DNA of 64,000 nucleotides, from NCBI GenBank assembly GCA_013285425.1, contig CP053447.1:2486001-2550000 (forward strand). Direction: 5' to 3'. The first letter of the stretch is position 1. Each line of letters begins with the position of its first letter. The stretch comes from Ignavibacteriota bacterium (GTDB taxonomy: Bacteria > Bacteroidota > Ignavibacteria > Ignavibacteriales > Ignavibacteriaceae). Made by a program: the position numbers and the translations under genes. Positions 18,905-28,465 of this stretch are shown here, one piece after another. The notes beneath the pieces were generated by a model, which was given only the letters and a program-made list of their open reading frames with translations, was not told the DNA's origin and made no database searches.

Positions 18905-19894
18905 ATGGATAACTTAGAAAAAAACAAAGAACAAGAACCTGATAAAGATTCTGAAGAATTAATTGAAATTAAAAAAGAAGATCAGTCCGGTTATGATCCG
19001 GATGATGATTTGGTATTTAACATTTCACCTGTTGCGGCAGCATTTATCGGTTTAGCCGGAGGATTCCTTTTATATCAGATTGTCGGAGGTTTTTTGACAA
19101 TATTGATATTCGGAATGAACCTTGAAGCAGTTCCGGTTAATGATATGCGTTTGATGACAATGGCCGGACAAGTGCTGTTTATTTTATTACCTGCGCTGCT
19201 GTTTGCAAAATGGATTTATACCGATGTTGATAAAATTATCCGCATCCGTAAACCAAAACTAATTGAAACAGGACTTTTTACTTTAGGTATGATAATAATT
19301 ACACCGCTTTTACAGGTTTATCTTTACATACAAAATTATTTTTTTGAAATACTTGCAAAGAACTCGTCATTCTTTAATTCAGCTAAGTCTTTCTTCGATA
19401 TGTTGAATGATATGGTTGAGAAAACCTATAAAAATCTTTTGGAAGCTTCAGGCACTTTTGAATTGCTGTTGGTTATTTTAGTTATTGCAATCGTGCCCGC
19501 AATATCTGAAGAAGCAATGTTCAGAGGTTTTATACAACGAAGTTTTGAATTAAAATATAGAAAATTCATTGCTGCAGGAATTACTGCATTATTTTTCAGT
19601 CTTTTCCACGCTAACCCCTATGGACTGATACCTTTATTTGCATTAGGCTTCTTTTTTGGATTTGCTGCATATAAAAGTAAAACCCTTTTAATCCCTATGT
19701 TTCTTCATTTCTTAAACAATTTTTCAGCTATAATACTGTATCATACAATAGGTGATGAAGAGTTAATTAAATCAGCTCCAGATGCAAATCAGGATGAGTT
19801 AAGTTCCTACATAATGATGTTTTTTGTACTTTCAATTTTGTTTGCGGCTTTAATAATTTTAATCAATAAATACTATTTAAAAAGAACAACATAG
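18905..19894 (+). CDS. CPBP (CAAX/Abi) family intramembrane metalloprotease
   Basis: A 329-residue protein with an acidic, charged N-terminus of about 50 residues and then roughly eight hydrophobic segments. The Abi/CPBP motifs are E202-E203-xxx-R207 in SEEAMFRGFIQRSFE and a histidine motif FSLFHANPYG near 235. A third motif, MFLHFLNN, completes the glutamate/histidine set of Rce1-type proteases. It is in the inner membrane; the substrate is unknown. It is 11 bp upstream of the zinc-ribbon gene and heads the cdsA operon. Confidence 0.88.
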   Translation: MDNLEKNKEQEPDKDSEELIEIKKEDQSGYDPDDDLVFNISPVAAAFIGLAGGFLLYQIVGGFLTILIFGMNLEAVPVNDMRLMTMAGQVLFILLPALLFAKWIYTDVDKIIRIRKPKLIETGLFTLGMIIITPLLQVYLYIQNYFFEILAKNSSFFNSAKSFFDMLNDMVEKTYKNLLEASGTFELLLVILVIAIVPAISEEAMFRGFIQRSFELKYRKFIAAGITALFFSLFHANPYGLIPLFALGFFFGFAAYKSKTLLIPMFLHFLNNFSAIILYHTIGDEELIKSAPDANQDELSSYIMMFFVLSILFAALIILINKYYLKRTT

Positions 19895-19905
19895 GAGAAA
19901 CAACA

Positions 19906-20229
19906 ATGCCGTTTTGTCCAAATTGCAGATATGAATATAAGGAAGGCATAAAAATCTGTCCCGATTGTAACATACCTTTGGTACCTGAACTAATAGATGA
20001 GGAATGGGTAATAGTTTATACATCCGATCAGCTTTACGAAGTGCAAATGTTAAAAGATACTCTTGAAAGTGCTGGTATAGATGCAAACATACTTTCTCAA
20101 AAAGACAGCAGCTTTCCCGGAACAGGAGATCTTGCGGTTATAAAGTTACTGGTAAAAAGCGAAGATGTATCATCAGCTGTTGATTATATTAAACAACTAA
20201 ATAACTCTAAACCAGATAACGGCGAATAA
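19906..20229 (+). CDS. Zinc-ribbon protein with DUF2007-like domain
   Basis: A 107-residue protein. Two CxxC pairs (FCPNC and ICPDC, about 3-26) form a zinc ribbon. After this comes a DUF2007-type fold (WVIVYTSDQLYEVQMLKDTLESAGIDANILSQ to AVIKLLVKSEDVSSAVDYI), a small alpha/beta domain often annotated as putative signal-transducing. It has a good ribosome binding site (GGAGAAACAACA before ATG). The stop overlaps the cdsA start (TAATG), so expression is coupled to phospholipid synthesis. Confidence 0.82.
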   Translation: MPFCPNCRYEYKEGIKICPDCNIPLVPELIDEEWVIVYTSDQLYEVQMLKDTLESAGIDANILSQKDSSFPGTGDLAVIKLLVKSEDVSSAVDYIKQLNNSKPDNGE

Positions 20230-21050
20230 TGAAATTGGGTAATACTGCAATCCGAATAATAGTTTCAGTGATTGCTATACCGGCTCTTTTGTTAATGGCA
20301 TACTTTGGCGGAGTATATTTTTTAAGTTTTGTCCTGATAATTACCGGTATTTCATTTTATGAGTATGCTGTTATGGCTAAAAAGAAAAATGCCAATGCAA
20401 ATGTGTATCCGGGATTGATTTCAGTAATAATATTAATTCTTAATCAATACAGCGGATTTTTTAGTCAGTATCATTTTTTGATAATTGTTTTTTTAATTCT
20501 CCTGATAATAGAATTGTTCAGAAATTATGATTCTGCTATACTTAATCTTGGTTCTACATTATTAGGGATATTTTATTTCGGTTTGTTTGGAAGTGCTCTA
20601 GTTGGTATCAGGGAGTTTTATCCTGTAACAACCGGATTATATATTAACGGTGCATATCTGATAATCACTGTTTTTGCAGCTATCTGGATTTGCGACTCTG
20701 CAGCTTTTTTTGGAGGAACAGCACTTGGCAAACATAAACTTTTTCTAAGAGTAAGCCCAAAGAAAAGCTGGGAAGGCGCAATATTTGGATTTGTCTTTGC
20801 ATTGCTTACCATGATTTCTGCTAAATATTTGGTTCTTGATTTTTTAACAATTAAAGATGTGATAATAATCGGATTTATAATCGGAACATTTGGACAGATC
20901 GGTGATCTTGTCGAATCTTTGATGAAGCGTGATGCAGGAGTAAAGGACTCTTCAAATTTGATCCCGGGACACGGAGGAATATTTGACCGCTTCGATTCGT
21001 TGTTATTCTCTTCACCGATAATTTATTTGTATTTAACATATTTGGGCTGA
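20229..21050 (+). CDS. cdsA: Phosphatidate cytidylyltransferase
   Basis: A 273-residue multi-pass inner-membrane enzyme that makes CDP-diacylglycerol from phosphatidate and CTP. The C-terminal CDP-diglyceride synthetase signature is clear: SPKKSWEGA (about 176), then GDLVESLMKRDAGVKDSSNLIPGHGGIFDRFDSL (about 222-256), containing the catalytic acidic and basic residues. About eight transmembrane helices are visible. It is translationally linked to the upstream zinc-ribbon gene. The restriction-modification pair begins 3 bp downstream. Confidence 0.95.
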   Translation: MKLGNTAIRIIVSVIAIPALLLMAYFGGVYFLSFVLIITGISFYEYAVMAKKKNANANVYPGLISVIILILNQYSGFFSQYHFLIIVFLILLIIELFRNYDSAILNLGSTLLGIFYFGLFGSALVGIREFYPVTTGLYINGAYLIITVFAAIWICDSAAFFGGTALGKHKLFLRVSPKKSWEGAIFGFVFALLTMISAKYLVLDFLTIKDVIIIGFIIGTFGQIGDLVESLMKRDAGVKDSSNLIPGHGGIFDRFDSLLFSSPIIYLYLTYLG

Positions 21051-21053
21051 TGA

Positions 21054-22421
21054 ATGAAAAAACCGGTAAAGAGACGATATAATATTGATCAAAAAAACAG
21101 TTACAAGTTAATATCTGATAACAAGAAAAAGTCTTCAAAACTTAAAGAAAATACAGTCAGTTATTTGATAAGGGATACAAAACTATTAGATGCGTCTTGG
21201 GATTTTAAAAAAGCTAATACAAAAGAATTTACACATTGTTTTCATTCATATCCGGCAATGATGATTCCTCAGATAGCCAGAAAAATCCTAGATTTATTTA
21301 CTGATAAGTCAACAAAATTATTATTTGATCCATTTTGTGGAACTGGTACTTCTTTGGTGGAAGCTAATTTAAAAGGTATTGATGCGATAGGAACTGATTT
21401 AAATCCTTTAGCTAGACTTATTGCTAAATCAAAAACAACAAAACTTGATATTCAGGTACTAGATCTATTCTTACATGACTTCATCAATTATTTCTTTTCT
21501 ATCAGTTATCAATTAGACCAAATACATAATTCTATTATGCCGAATGTAAGAAATATTGATTTTTGGTTTTCAAAAAATGTACAATATAAACTGAGAGCAC
21601 TATTAGATTATATTGAAAGAATAAATGATGTAGATATAAAAAATTTTTTTAAAGTTGCATTCAGTGAAACAGTCAGAGAATCTTCTTTTGTTAAACAAAG
21701 CGAATTTAAATTAGTAAAAAGTAAAGAAATCGAATCAAAAGATGATATTGATGTATTTGGTATTATGATTTCAAAACTATCACGAAATAAACTTGGGTTG
21801 ATTGATTTCCTTAATAAAGCAGGGAAGGATTCAATTACTACTATTTATGATTTTAATACTGTTAAGAATATTCCTTTATCTATTTTTAAGCCTGACTATG
21901 TAGATATAATTCTCTCTTCCCCACCTTATGGAGATTCTAAAACAACAGTAGCATATGGACAGTATTCCAGAATGTCAAATGAGTGGTTAGGATATTCTGA
22001 AGCAAATCAAGTTGATAATTTATTAATGGGGGGAAAAAGAAAGAAACATCATCATATCTTTAAAAGTGAATTGCTTAATGATGTTATATCAGATATTCAA
22101 AGAAGAGATAAGGAAAGAGCTAGAGATGTAATTTCTTTTTATGAAGATTATGAAAGTTCAATAAATAACATTTCTTTAACTCTAAAAAGAAAAGGGTATG
22201 CTTGTTTTGTTGTAGGAAATAGAACCGTGAAAGGGATAAATATTCCAAATGATCGGATAACAAAAGAATTATTTGTCGGAAACAATTTTGAATACGTAGA
22301 AACCTTTATTAGAAATATTCCTAATAAAAGAATGCCTTTAAGAAATAGTCCATCAAATATTGTTGGTGATACAGCTTCGACTATGAAAAATGAATATATA
22401 GTCATATGTAGGAAGAAATAA
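21054..22421 (+). CDS. DNA amino-methyltransferase (probably N4-cytosine) of a type II R-M system
   Basis: A 455-residue SAM-dependent DNA methyltransferase. Motif X-like HSYPAMMIPQIARKIL (64-79) is followed by motif I DPFCGTG (92-98) and motif II GTDLNPLA. After a central region that may hold the target-recognition domain comes motif IV SPPY (289-292) in ILSSPPYGDS. SPPY favours N4-cytosine methylation. The following gene is an MvaI/BcnI-type nuclease, whose known partners are N4-cytosine methylases, so the target may be a CCNGG-like site; this is inference. Confidence 0.88.
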   Translation: MKKPVKRRYNIDQKNSYKLISDNKKKSSKLKENTVSYLIRDTKLLDASWDFKKANTKEFTHCFHSYPAMMIPQIARKILDLFTDKSTKLLFDPFCGTGTSLVEANLKGIDAIGTDLNPLARLIAKSKTTKLDIQVLDLFLHDFINYFFSISYQLDQIHNSIMPNVRNIDFWFSKNVQYKLRALLDYIERINDVDIKNFFKVAFSETVRESSFVKQSEFKLVKSKEIESKDDIDVFGIMISKLSRNKLGLIDFLNKAGKDSITTIYDFNTVKNIPLSIFKPDYVDIILSSPPYGDSKTTVAYGQYSRMSNEWLGYSEANQVDNLLMGGKRKKHHHIFKSELLNDVISDIQRRDKERARDVISFYEDYESSINNISLTLKRKGYACFVVGNRTVKGINIPNDRITKELFVGNNFEYVETFIRNIPNKRMPLRNSPSNIVGDTASTMKNEYIVICRKK

Positions 22422-22426
22422 ATGAA

Positions 22427-23134
22427 ATGAAATTGAATTACTTAATTAAAAAATTAGAAGAGATAAAACAAAAAGGATTCATTTCATCAATACGAAAAGG
22501 ACCTACCGGAATTGGTTATTTATTAGAGAGTGAACTTGGACTAAGTGAAACAAATATTTCAATTCCTGATATTGGTGGGCGTGTTGAATTGAAGGCAACC
22601 AGACGAAATGCAAATTCATTAATTACATTATTCACATTTAATAGGAGTGTTTGGAAGATAAAACTAAAAGATGTTGTTCAAAAATATGGTTATTCAGATG
22701 CTTCTGGAAGGATATCACTTTATACCACAGTAAATCACAAAATACCAAATTCACAAGGTTTCTTTTTTGAAGCTGATCCAATAAAAAATCTTATTGTTCT
22801 TAGAAACATTAGTGAATCACAAAGCATTGCTGAATGGAGTACGTTTGTAATTGCTGGAAAATTTATGATCAAACTTGATAGATTAGTATTAGTATTTGCT
22901 GATAATAAGACTGAAAATGATAAAGAGTTGTTCCATTTTAATGAAGCTTATTTACTTAAAAATCCAACACCAGAAAAATTTTTAGAAGCATTCCAAAAAA
23001 ACGAGGTTATGATTGATTTAAGAATTCATTTAAAACCCTCTGGAGCTATTCGGAATCACGGTACTGGATTTAGAATATCAGAAAAGAATTTAGTTAAACT
23101 ATATGATTCAAAGCAACAATTATTGTATTTATGA
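22427..23134 (+). CDS. MvaI/BcnI-family type II restriction endonuclease
   Basis: A 235-residue nuclease. The N-terminus GPTGIGYLLESELGL and the block PDIGGRVELKATRRNANSLITLFTFN (47-72) are characteristic of the MvaI/BcnI family. D48, E54 and K56 form the PD-(D/E)xK active site, and HGTGFRIS near the C-terminus matches the family's conserved HG motif. MvaI and BcnI act as monomers on CCWGG and CCSGG. It lies 5 bp after the methyltransferase, and its stop overlaps the rimO start (ATGA), so the pair is wedged into a housekeeping operon. Confidence 0.85.
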   Translation: MKLNYLIKKLEEIKQKGFISSIRKGPTGIGYLLESELGLSETNISIPDIGGRVELKATRRNANSLITLFTFNRSVWKIKLKDVVQKYGYSDASGRISLYTTVNHKIPNSQGFFFEADPIKNLIVLRNISESQSIAEWSTFVIAGKFMIKLDRLVLVFADNKTENDKELFHFNEAYLLKNPTPEKFLEAFQKNEVMIDLRIHLKPSGAIRNHGTGFRISEKNLVKLYDSKQQLLYL

Positions 23135-24435
23135 CTAACAAAGTATCTGTTATAACTCTCGGTTGTTCAAAAAATACAGTTGATTCAGAAAGACTAATGA
23201 AGCAGATTCAGCTTAATAAAATCGGATTAGTTGAAGATCCGAACAAAGCTGATACGGTAATAATCAACACTTGCGGTTTTATCGAATTAGCAAAGGAAGA
23301 ATCAATCAATACTATTCTTGAAGCTGTGGCAATGAAGAACAGCGGTATTATTAAAAAAGTTATTGTTGCCGGCTGTTTATCTGAACGATATAAGGATGAA
23401 TTGATAAAAGAGATTCCCGAAGTGGATGTTTATTTTGGAACTGAAAATTATGAGGGAATAATCAAAGAACTTGGCGGCGATCTTAAAAGAGAACTGCTCG
23501 GCGAAAGATTGTTAACTTCTGCTTCTCACACCGCTTATTTAAAAATTTCTGAGGGGTGCGATCATCCATGCTCTTTTTGTGCAATACCACTTATGCGCGG
23601 TCTGCATAAATCTAAACCTATAGATGAACTTGTTACTGAAGCTGAGTTTCTTGCAAAAAGCGGTGCTAAGGAATTGATTTTAATTGCTCAGGATACAACA
23701 GATTATGGAAAAGATATTTACGGTAAAAAAAGTATTGTCGATCTGTTAAAAAAACTGAGCGGGATTAATGGAATAGAATGGATTAGATTGATGTACGCTT
23801 ATCCATCTCACTTTCCTGATGAACTGATAGAGGAAATCAAAACGAATCCTAAAGTTCTTAAATATGTTGATATACCATTACAGCACATTTCAGATGATGT
23901 TTTAAGGTCTATGCGAAGAGGTGTTACTGCCGAAAGAACAAAAGCACTGCTTAATAAATTAAGGACCGAAATTCCTGATGTAACAATAAGAACTACATTT
24001 ATTACGGGTTATCCAAACGAAACTGAAAAGGATTTTACAGAACTTTGCGATTTTGTACGTAAAGAAAAATTTGACAGGATAGGTACTTTCACATTTAGCG
24101 TTGAAGAAAATACTGCAAGCTTTATTCTTGGTGATCCTGTATCTGAAAAAGAGAAGGAAAAAAGAAAAAGTATATTGATGGAGATTCAGAAAGAAATATC
24201 ACTCGAAAAGAACGAAGCATTTGTTGGTAAGAAATTAAAAGTGCTGATTGATTCAATTGAAGGCGGGTTTTATATAGGACGCTCTTACCGCGATGCCCCT
24301 GAAGTAGATGGTGAAGTTTTAATACCTGTAAAAGATAATAAACTTGAAATTGGTAATTTTTATGATATTGTTATTAACGATTGCGATGAGTATGATTTGT
24401 ACGGCAATTTATTGCAATCAGAAAGGAAATCCTGA
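23131..24435 (+). CDS. rimO: Ribosomal protein S12 methylthiotransferase RimO
   Basis: A 434-residue radical-SAM methylthiotransferase modifying an aspartate of ribosomal protein S12. It starts TNKVSVITLGCSKNTVDSERLM, the RimO form of the UPF0004 domain. The radical-SAM triad is SEGCDHPCSFCAIP near residue 140, followed by YAYPSHFPDELI and QHISDDVLRSMRRG. The TRAM domain is C-terminal (IDSIEGGFYIGRSYRDAPEVDGEV). The start codon overlaps the stop of the restriction enzyme, and the stop overlaps the start of the GWxTD gene. Confidence 0.95.
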   Translation: MTNKVSVITLGCSKNTVDSERLMKQIQLNKIGLVEDPNKADTVIINTCGFIELAKEESINTILEAVAMKNSGIIKKVIVAGCLSERYKDELIKEIPEVDVYFGTENYEGIIKELGGDLKRELLGERLLTSASHTAYLKISEGCDHPCSFCAIPLMRGLHKSKPIDELVTEAEFLAKSGAKELILIAQDTTDYGKDIYGKKSIVDLLKKLSGINGIEWIRLMYAYPSHFPDELIEEIKTNPKVLKYVDIPLQHISDDVLRSMRRGVTAERTKALLNKLRTEIPDVTIRTTFITGYPNETEKDFTELCDFVRKEKFDRIGTFTFSVEENTASFILGDPVSEKEKEKRKSILMEIQKEISLEKNEAFVGKKLKVLIDSIEGGFYIGRSYRDAPEVDGEVLIPVKDNKLEIGNFYDIVINDCDEYDLYGNLLQSERKS

Positions 24436-25721
24436 TGAAATTTTTTAATCTAATTGTATTATTTATCATTGTTAATATCAGTCTTTCAGCGCAGGAAAAA
24501 AATCCTTCTATAAACCAAAAGCAGCTATTGGAACCAACTTATTATCAGGACTTTGTTAACTTTTATTCTGGTTCCGGCAGTACATCCCGGGTTGATGTTT
24601 TTATTCAGGTACCGTATAAAAATCTTCAGTTCGTTAAATCAAATCAGGGCTTTACCGCAAAGTATTCGGTAACAGCTTCAGTATTGGATAGTCTGAAGAA
24701 AAAATTAGTTGTAGAGAAAACCTGGAATGAAACAATAAATGTAATTGATTACAATATTGCAGCTTCAAAAGAAAATTATAATTTAAGTAAGCGCTCTTTT
24801 GAATTGGCACCGGGTAATTATTTCATAAGAACAATGCTTGAGGATAAAGATTCCAGAAAGGAAGCATTTGGTGAAAATAATTTTAAAGTCAAAACTTACG
24901 ATAAAGATATTTCATTAAGTGATATCCTCTTTATATCTACTAAAGAATCTGCTCAAACGAAAAATGAGATAATTCCCAATGTCAGCAGGAATATCCCATC
25001 ATCAAAAGATAAAGTAAAATTTTATTTTGAACTTTATCTGAAAGATACAATCGATACAAGATTAACTCTTGAATATTCTGTTCATAGCTCTGAGAACACA
25101 TTAGTACACAAAGAAATTGAAGATAGGAATATCAAATCAGGTACAAATCAGATTTTATATAATTTTAATGAGTTTCCGTTTGATTTGGGAATTTACACTT
25201 TAACAATTTCTGTTTCAGACTCTACAGAAAAAGTAATTGATAAAACAAGCAAAACATTTTTTTCTCATTGGAAAGGTTTGCCCGCAATTATAACTGATAT
25301 TGATAAAGCTATTGCTCAAACACTTTATATTGCAACGCCTGGTGAACTTGACTACATGCAAAGCGGTGAAACAACACAGGAAAAGACAAAAAGATTTTTA
25401 GAGTTCTGGAAAAAGAAAGACCCATCACCGAATAATGACGAGAATGAATTCCTTGATGAGTATTTCAGAAGAGTAGCTTACACTAACGAAAATTTTTCCA
25501 GCTATATCGAGGGCTGGAGATCAGACAGAGGTATGGTTTATATTATTCTTGGAGCGCCAAACAATATTGACAGACATCCATTCGAGTATGATTCAAAACC
25601 TTATGAAGTGTGGGAATATTATGAGCTTAACAGAAGTTTTGTTTTTCTGGATCAAACCGGTTTTGGAGATTATAGGTTAATAACACCTTTAACCGGAGAT
25701 TTATACAGGTATAGATACTAA
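24435..25721 (+). CDS. GWxTD domain-containing exported protein
   Basis: A 428-residue protein with signal peptide MKFFNLIVLFIIVNISLSAQ. The N-terminal two-thirds are beta-rich, with Ig-like character. The C-terminal GWxTD domain contains RFLEFWKKKDPSPNNDENEF, then EGWRSDRGMVYIILGAPN near residue 360, then PYEVWEYY. This family is found almost only in the Bacteroidota/Ignavibacteria/Chlorobi and related lineages; its function is unknown. It starts within the rimO stop (TGATG), so it is translationally coupled. Confidence 0.9.
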   Translation: MKFFNLIVLFIIVNISLSAQEKNPSINQKQLLEPTYYQDFVNFYSGSGSTSRVDVFIQVPYKNLQFVKSNQGFTAKYSVTASVLDSLKKKLVVEKTWNETINVIDYNIAASKENYNLSKRSFELAPGNYFIRTMLEDKDSRKEAFGENNFKVKTYDKDISLSDILFISTKESAQTKNEIIPNVSRNIPSSKDKVKFYFELYLKDTIDTRLTLEYSVHSSENTLVHKEIEDRNIKSGTNQILYNFNEFPFDLGIYTLTISVSDSTEKVIDKTSKTFFSHWKGLPAIITDIDKAIAQTLYIATPGELDYMQSGETTQEKTKRFLEFWKKKDPSPNNDENEFLDEYFRRVAYTNENFSSYIEGWRSDRGMVYIILGAPNNIDRHPFEYDSKPYEVWEYYELNRSFVFLDQTGFGDYRLITPLTGDLYRYRY

Positions 25722-25749
25722 TATTTATTAAGTACCTTAGTTTTTCTTT

Positions 25750-26721
25750 ATGATATTGATAGTAACACTCAACCCGCTGCTTGAGAGACGGTTTTTATTC
25801 AATAAAATTCTTTTTGGTTCAGTTAATCATTGTAATTCCGATTCTATTGCACTTGGCGGTAAAGGTTTAAATGTAAGCCGTCAATTAAAAATACTCGGAG
25901 TCAATTCTTTTAACTTTTTCTTTTCAGGCGGTACTAATGGAAAGCTATTCAGAGAGCTTGCAAAGAATTCGGGACTTGAGTTTACACACATCCAGACAAA
26001 ATCAGAAACAAGACACGCCGCAGTAATCATAGCAGAAAAAGAGAAACAGGTCTCTGCTTTCTTTTCACAAAATCCCGAAGTTTCAGAAGCAGAGGTTGAT
26101 GAATTCAAATCAAAGCTTGATAAGATGATTCAGAATTGTGAAGTAGTAGTGTTTTCGGGAAGTTCACCTTGTAGTGCTGCTGATTCAATTATTCCGTTTG
26201 GAATAAGACTGGCAAACAAATATGATAAAATTTCTGTTTGTGATACTTATGGTTCGCATTTAAATGAATGTATTGCAGCATCTCCAACTATGCTTCATAA
26301 TAATTTTAATGAGATAAAAACAAGTCTTAAAATTAATCTTCAAACTGAAAATGATATCCGTAAGTTTTTGTCTTATTGTTATGACAAGGACATCAAAAGA
26401 ACTTTTTTAACAAATGGTGATAAAGAATTCTATGCATCAAATTTTGATTATCATTATAAAATACAACCAATTAAAATCTCTGAATCAGATCCAACCGGAT
26501 GCGGAGATTGCTTTGTAGCCGGACTTGTTTATAACTGGATTAGATCGGAAGTTTTTGAAGAAACACTGAAATTTTCAACTGCGTTGGCTGGATTGAATGC
26601 ATCCAGACTTAGTGTGGCAGAAGTAGAGTTGAGTGAGATAAAAAATTTTATAGATCAGGTACAGATAAGTTCAGTCGGTAAAAAAACAAAGATAATAGAT
26701 GACTCGCCTCACGAAATATAG
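25750..26721 (+). CDS. PfkB-family sugar kinase (1-phosphofructokinase/tagatose-6-P kinase type)
   Basis: A 323-residue ribokinase-fold enzyme. It starts ILIVTLNPLLERRF, typical of 1-phosphofructokinase/LacC proteins. GGKGLNVSRQLKILG is PfkB signature 1. The C-terminal DPTGCGDCFVAG (247-258) is signature 2, with D253 as catalytic base; the usual A/G-G-D is replaced by C-G-D. It phosphorylates a hexose phosphate using ATP. Its 3' end overlaps the next gene by 23 nt. It is separated from the GWxTD gene by 28 bp. Confidence 0.88.
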   Translation: MILIVTLNPLLERRFLFNKILFGSVNHCNSDSIALGGKGLNVSRQLKILGVNSFNFFFSGGTNGKLFRELAKNSGLEFTHIQTKSETRHAAVIIAEKEKQVSAFFSQNPEVSEAEVDEFKSKLDKMIQNCEVVVFSGSSPCSAADSIIPFGIRLANKYDKISVCDTYGSHLNECIAASPTMLHNNFNEIKTSLKINLQTENDIRKFLSYCYDKDIKRTFLTNGDKEFYASNFDYHYKIQPIKISESDPTGCGDCFVAGLVYNWIRSEVFEETLKFSTALAGLNASRLSVAEVELSEIKNFIDQVQISSVGKKTKIIDDSPHEI

Positions 26722-28465
26722 TTTAATATTTCTGTTGATTTTTACTTCTTCCATACAAGCACAAAAGCTTAGCTCATTTGAAGTTGATGGCAATAAAGAA
26801 TTTGATGACGATACTTATTTCAAATGGTCAGGACTTTCTTTAAATCAGAGTTACTTTGAAGGAATAATTGACTCGGTTAAAAACAGAATTTCTACAAACC
26901 TGTTAAGTAATGGTTATTACTTTTTTGATTTCAAAAGTGCTGAAGTTATAATCCCGATTGATTCAACAAAGTTTAATATTAAAATCATTATAAGTGAAGA
27001 CAGTCCTGCACTTGTAAATAAAATCAAAATAGAAACTGATGACTCAACATTATTAAATAAATATTATGAGCCATTCAGATTTCTTGAAGGTCAGGTATTT
27101 GATAAAATTGATATTGAAAGAATTATTGATGAAATACTTATTGATTTTGAAAATACCGGCTTTCCTTTCGCTAAGGTTAAAATAAATTCGGTACAGTTAT
27201 TAAATGATTCATCTGAAGGGAAAAGATTAGCAGATATCAATTTGAAAATTGAAAGCGGCAGTATAAGTAAAATCGATAAAATTGATATTATCGGTAATAC
27301 TTCAACAAAAGATTATGTGATTGTAAGAGAGCTTAGATTAGATGATACTGAACCCTATAACCAAAAAAAGATTGAAGAATTTCCGAAAAGACTAAACCGA
27401 CTGAGATTTTTTGAGCCGGTATCTGTCCCGCAATTTTATATTAACTCTAAAGACGAAGGCGTTTTAGTTTTAAATGTAAAAGAGAAAAACACAAATAACT
27501 TTGACGGCATAATCGGTTACATACCTCCAGGAAAGAATGAGTCAAGCGGTTATGTAACCGGACTTGTAAATATATCTTTAAGAAATTTATTCGGAACAGG
27601 CAGAGGAGCCTCGCTAAAATGGAATAAATACGACCGTAATTCTCAGGAACTTGATTTAAGATATTTAGAACCCTGGCTGTTTAATTTTCCTGTAAACATA
27701 AATGCTGGATTGTATCAGAGGATTCAGGATTCAACTTATGTTCAAAGAAGAATTGAAGGCTCTGTTGATTATCTGGCAACTGAAAATATTTCTGCCGGTC
27801 TGATTATCAGTACAGAAAGTGTTGTTCCTACTGTAAGGACAATTCCTGTTTTTACAGTATTTAATTCATCTTATTTAACTACAGGTGCAAATCTTAAAAT
27901 AGATACAAGAGATGATCCATATTCGCCGACTGAAGGTCTTATGTTCATCAATACATATTCTTATACAAGAAAAAAAATTAATGGTCCGGCAGAATACATC
28001 ACTGCTGCAACTAATACATCTGTTGATCTGCAGAGATTTGCAGTAAGTTTTTATTTTTTTTATGAATTATTTTCAAGACAAGTAATTGCAGTTGGTGTTA
28101 ACGGCAAAGAATTACGAACATCAAGCTTTGAGAACAGTGATTTGTTTAGATTAGGCGGCACTAATACTTTAAGAGGCTACAGAGAAGATCAGTTTTTGGG
28201 TTCAAGAATTTTTTGGTCTAATCTGGAATACCGGGCGCTTTTTACCAGAAGATCTTACGGCTTTTTATTTTTTGATACAGGATATTATTTAAGACCTGCA
28301 CAAGAAGAAAAAAACATCAGCAAACAAGAAGATTTTCTTTATGGTTTTGGATTAGGATTAAATATTGAAACTGGTCTTGGTGTACTTAGAGTAAGTTATG
28401 CATTAGGAAAAGATGATGCTTTCAGCGATGGTAAAATCCATTTTGGAATTCTCAACGAATTCTAA
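26699..28465 (+). CDS. Omp85/BamA-TamA-like outer-membrane protein
   Basis: A 588-residue outer-membrane protein. The signal peptide MTRLTKYSLIFLLIFTSSIQAQ is followed by about three POTRA-like domains (one is ISKIDKIDIIGNTSTKDYVIVRELRL). A C-terminal 16-strand-type barrel contains the Omp85 lid motif region RLGGTNTLRGYREDQFLGSR near residue 485. The last residues (IHFGILNEF) end in an aromatic, as expected for a beta-signal. It is smaller than typical BamA, so TamA-like or a lineage-specific Omp85. The ATG overlaps the kinase gene. Confidence 0.87.
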   Translation: MTRLTKYSLIFLLIFTSSIQAQKLSSFEVDGNKEFDDDTYFKWSGLSLNQSYFEGIIDSVKNRISTNLLSNGYYFFDFKSAEVIIPIDSTKFNIKIIISEDSPALVNKIKIETDDSTLLNKYYEPFRFLEGQVFDKIDIERIIDEILIDFENTGFPFAKVKINSVQLLNDSSEGKRLADINLKIESGSISKIDKIDIIGNTSTKDYVIVRELRLDDTEPYNQKKIEEFPKRLNRLRFFEPVSVPQFYINSKDEGVLVLNVKEKNTNNFDGIIGYIPPGKNESSGYVTGLVNISLRNLFGTGRGASLKWNKYDRNSQELDLRYLEPWLFNFPVNINAGLYQRIQDSTYVQRRIEGSVDYLATENISAGLIISTESVVPTVRTIPVFTVFNSSYLTTGANLKIDTRDDPYSPTEGLMFINTYSYTRKKINGPAEYITAATNTSVDLQRFAVSFYFFYELFSRQVIAVGVNGKELRTSSFENSDLFRLGGTNTLRGYREDQFLGSRIFWSNLEYRALFTRRSYGFLFFDTGYYLRPAQEEKNISKQEDFLYGFGLGLNIETGLGVLRVSYALGKDDAFSDGKIHFGILNEF

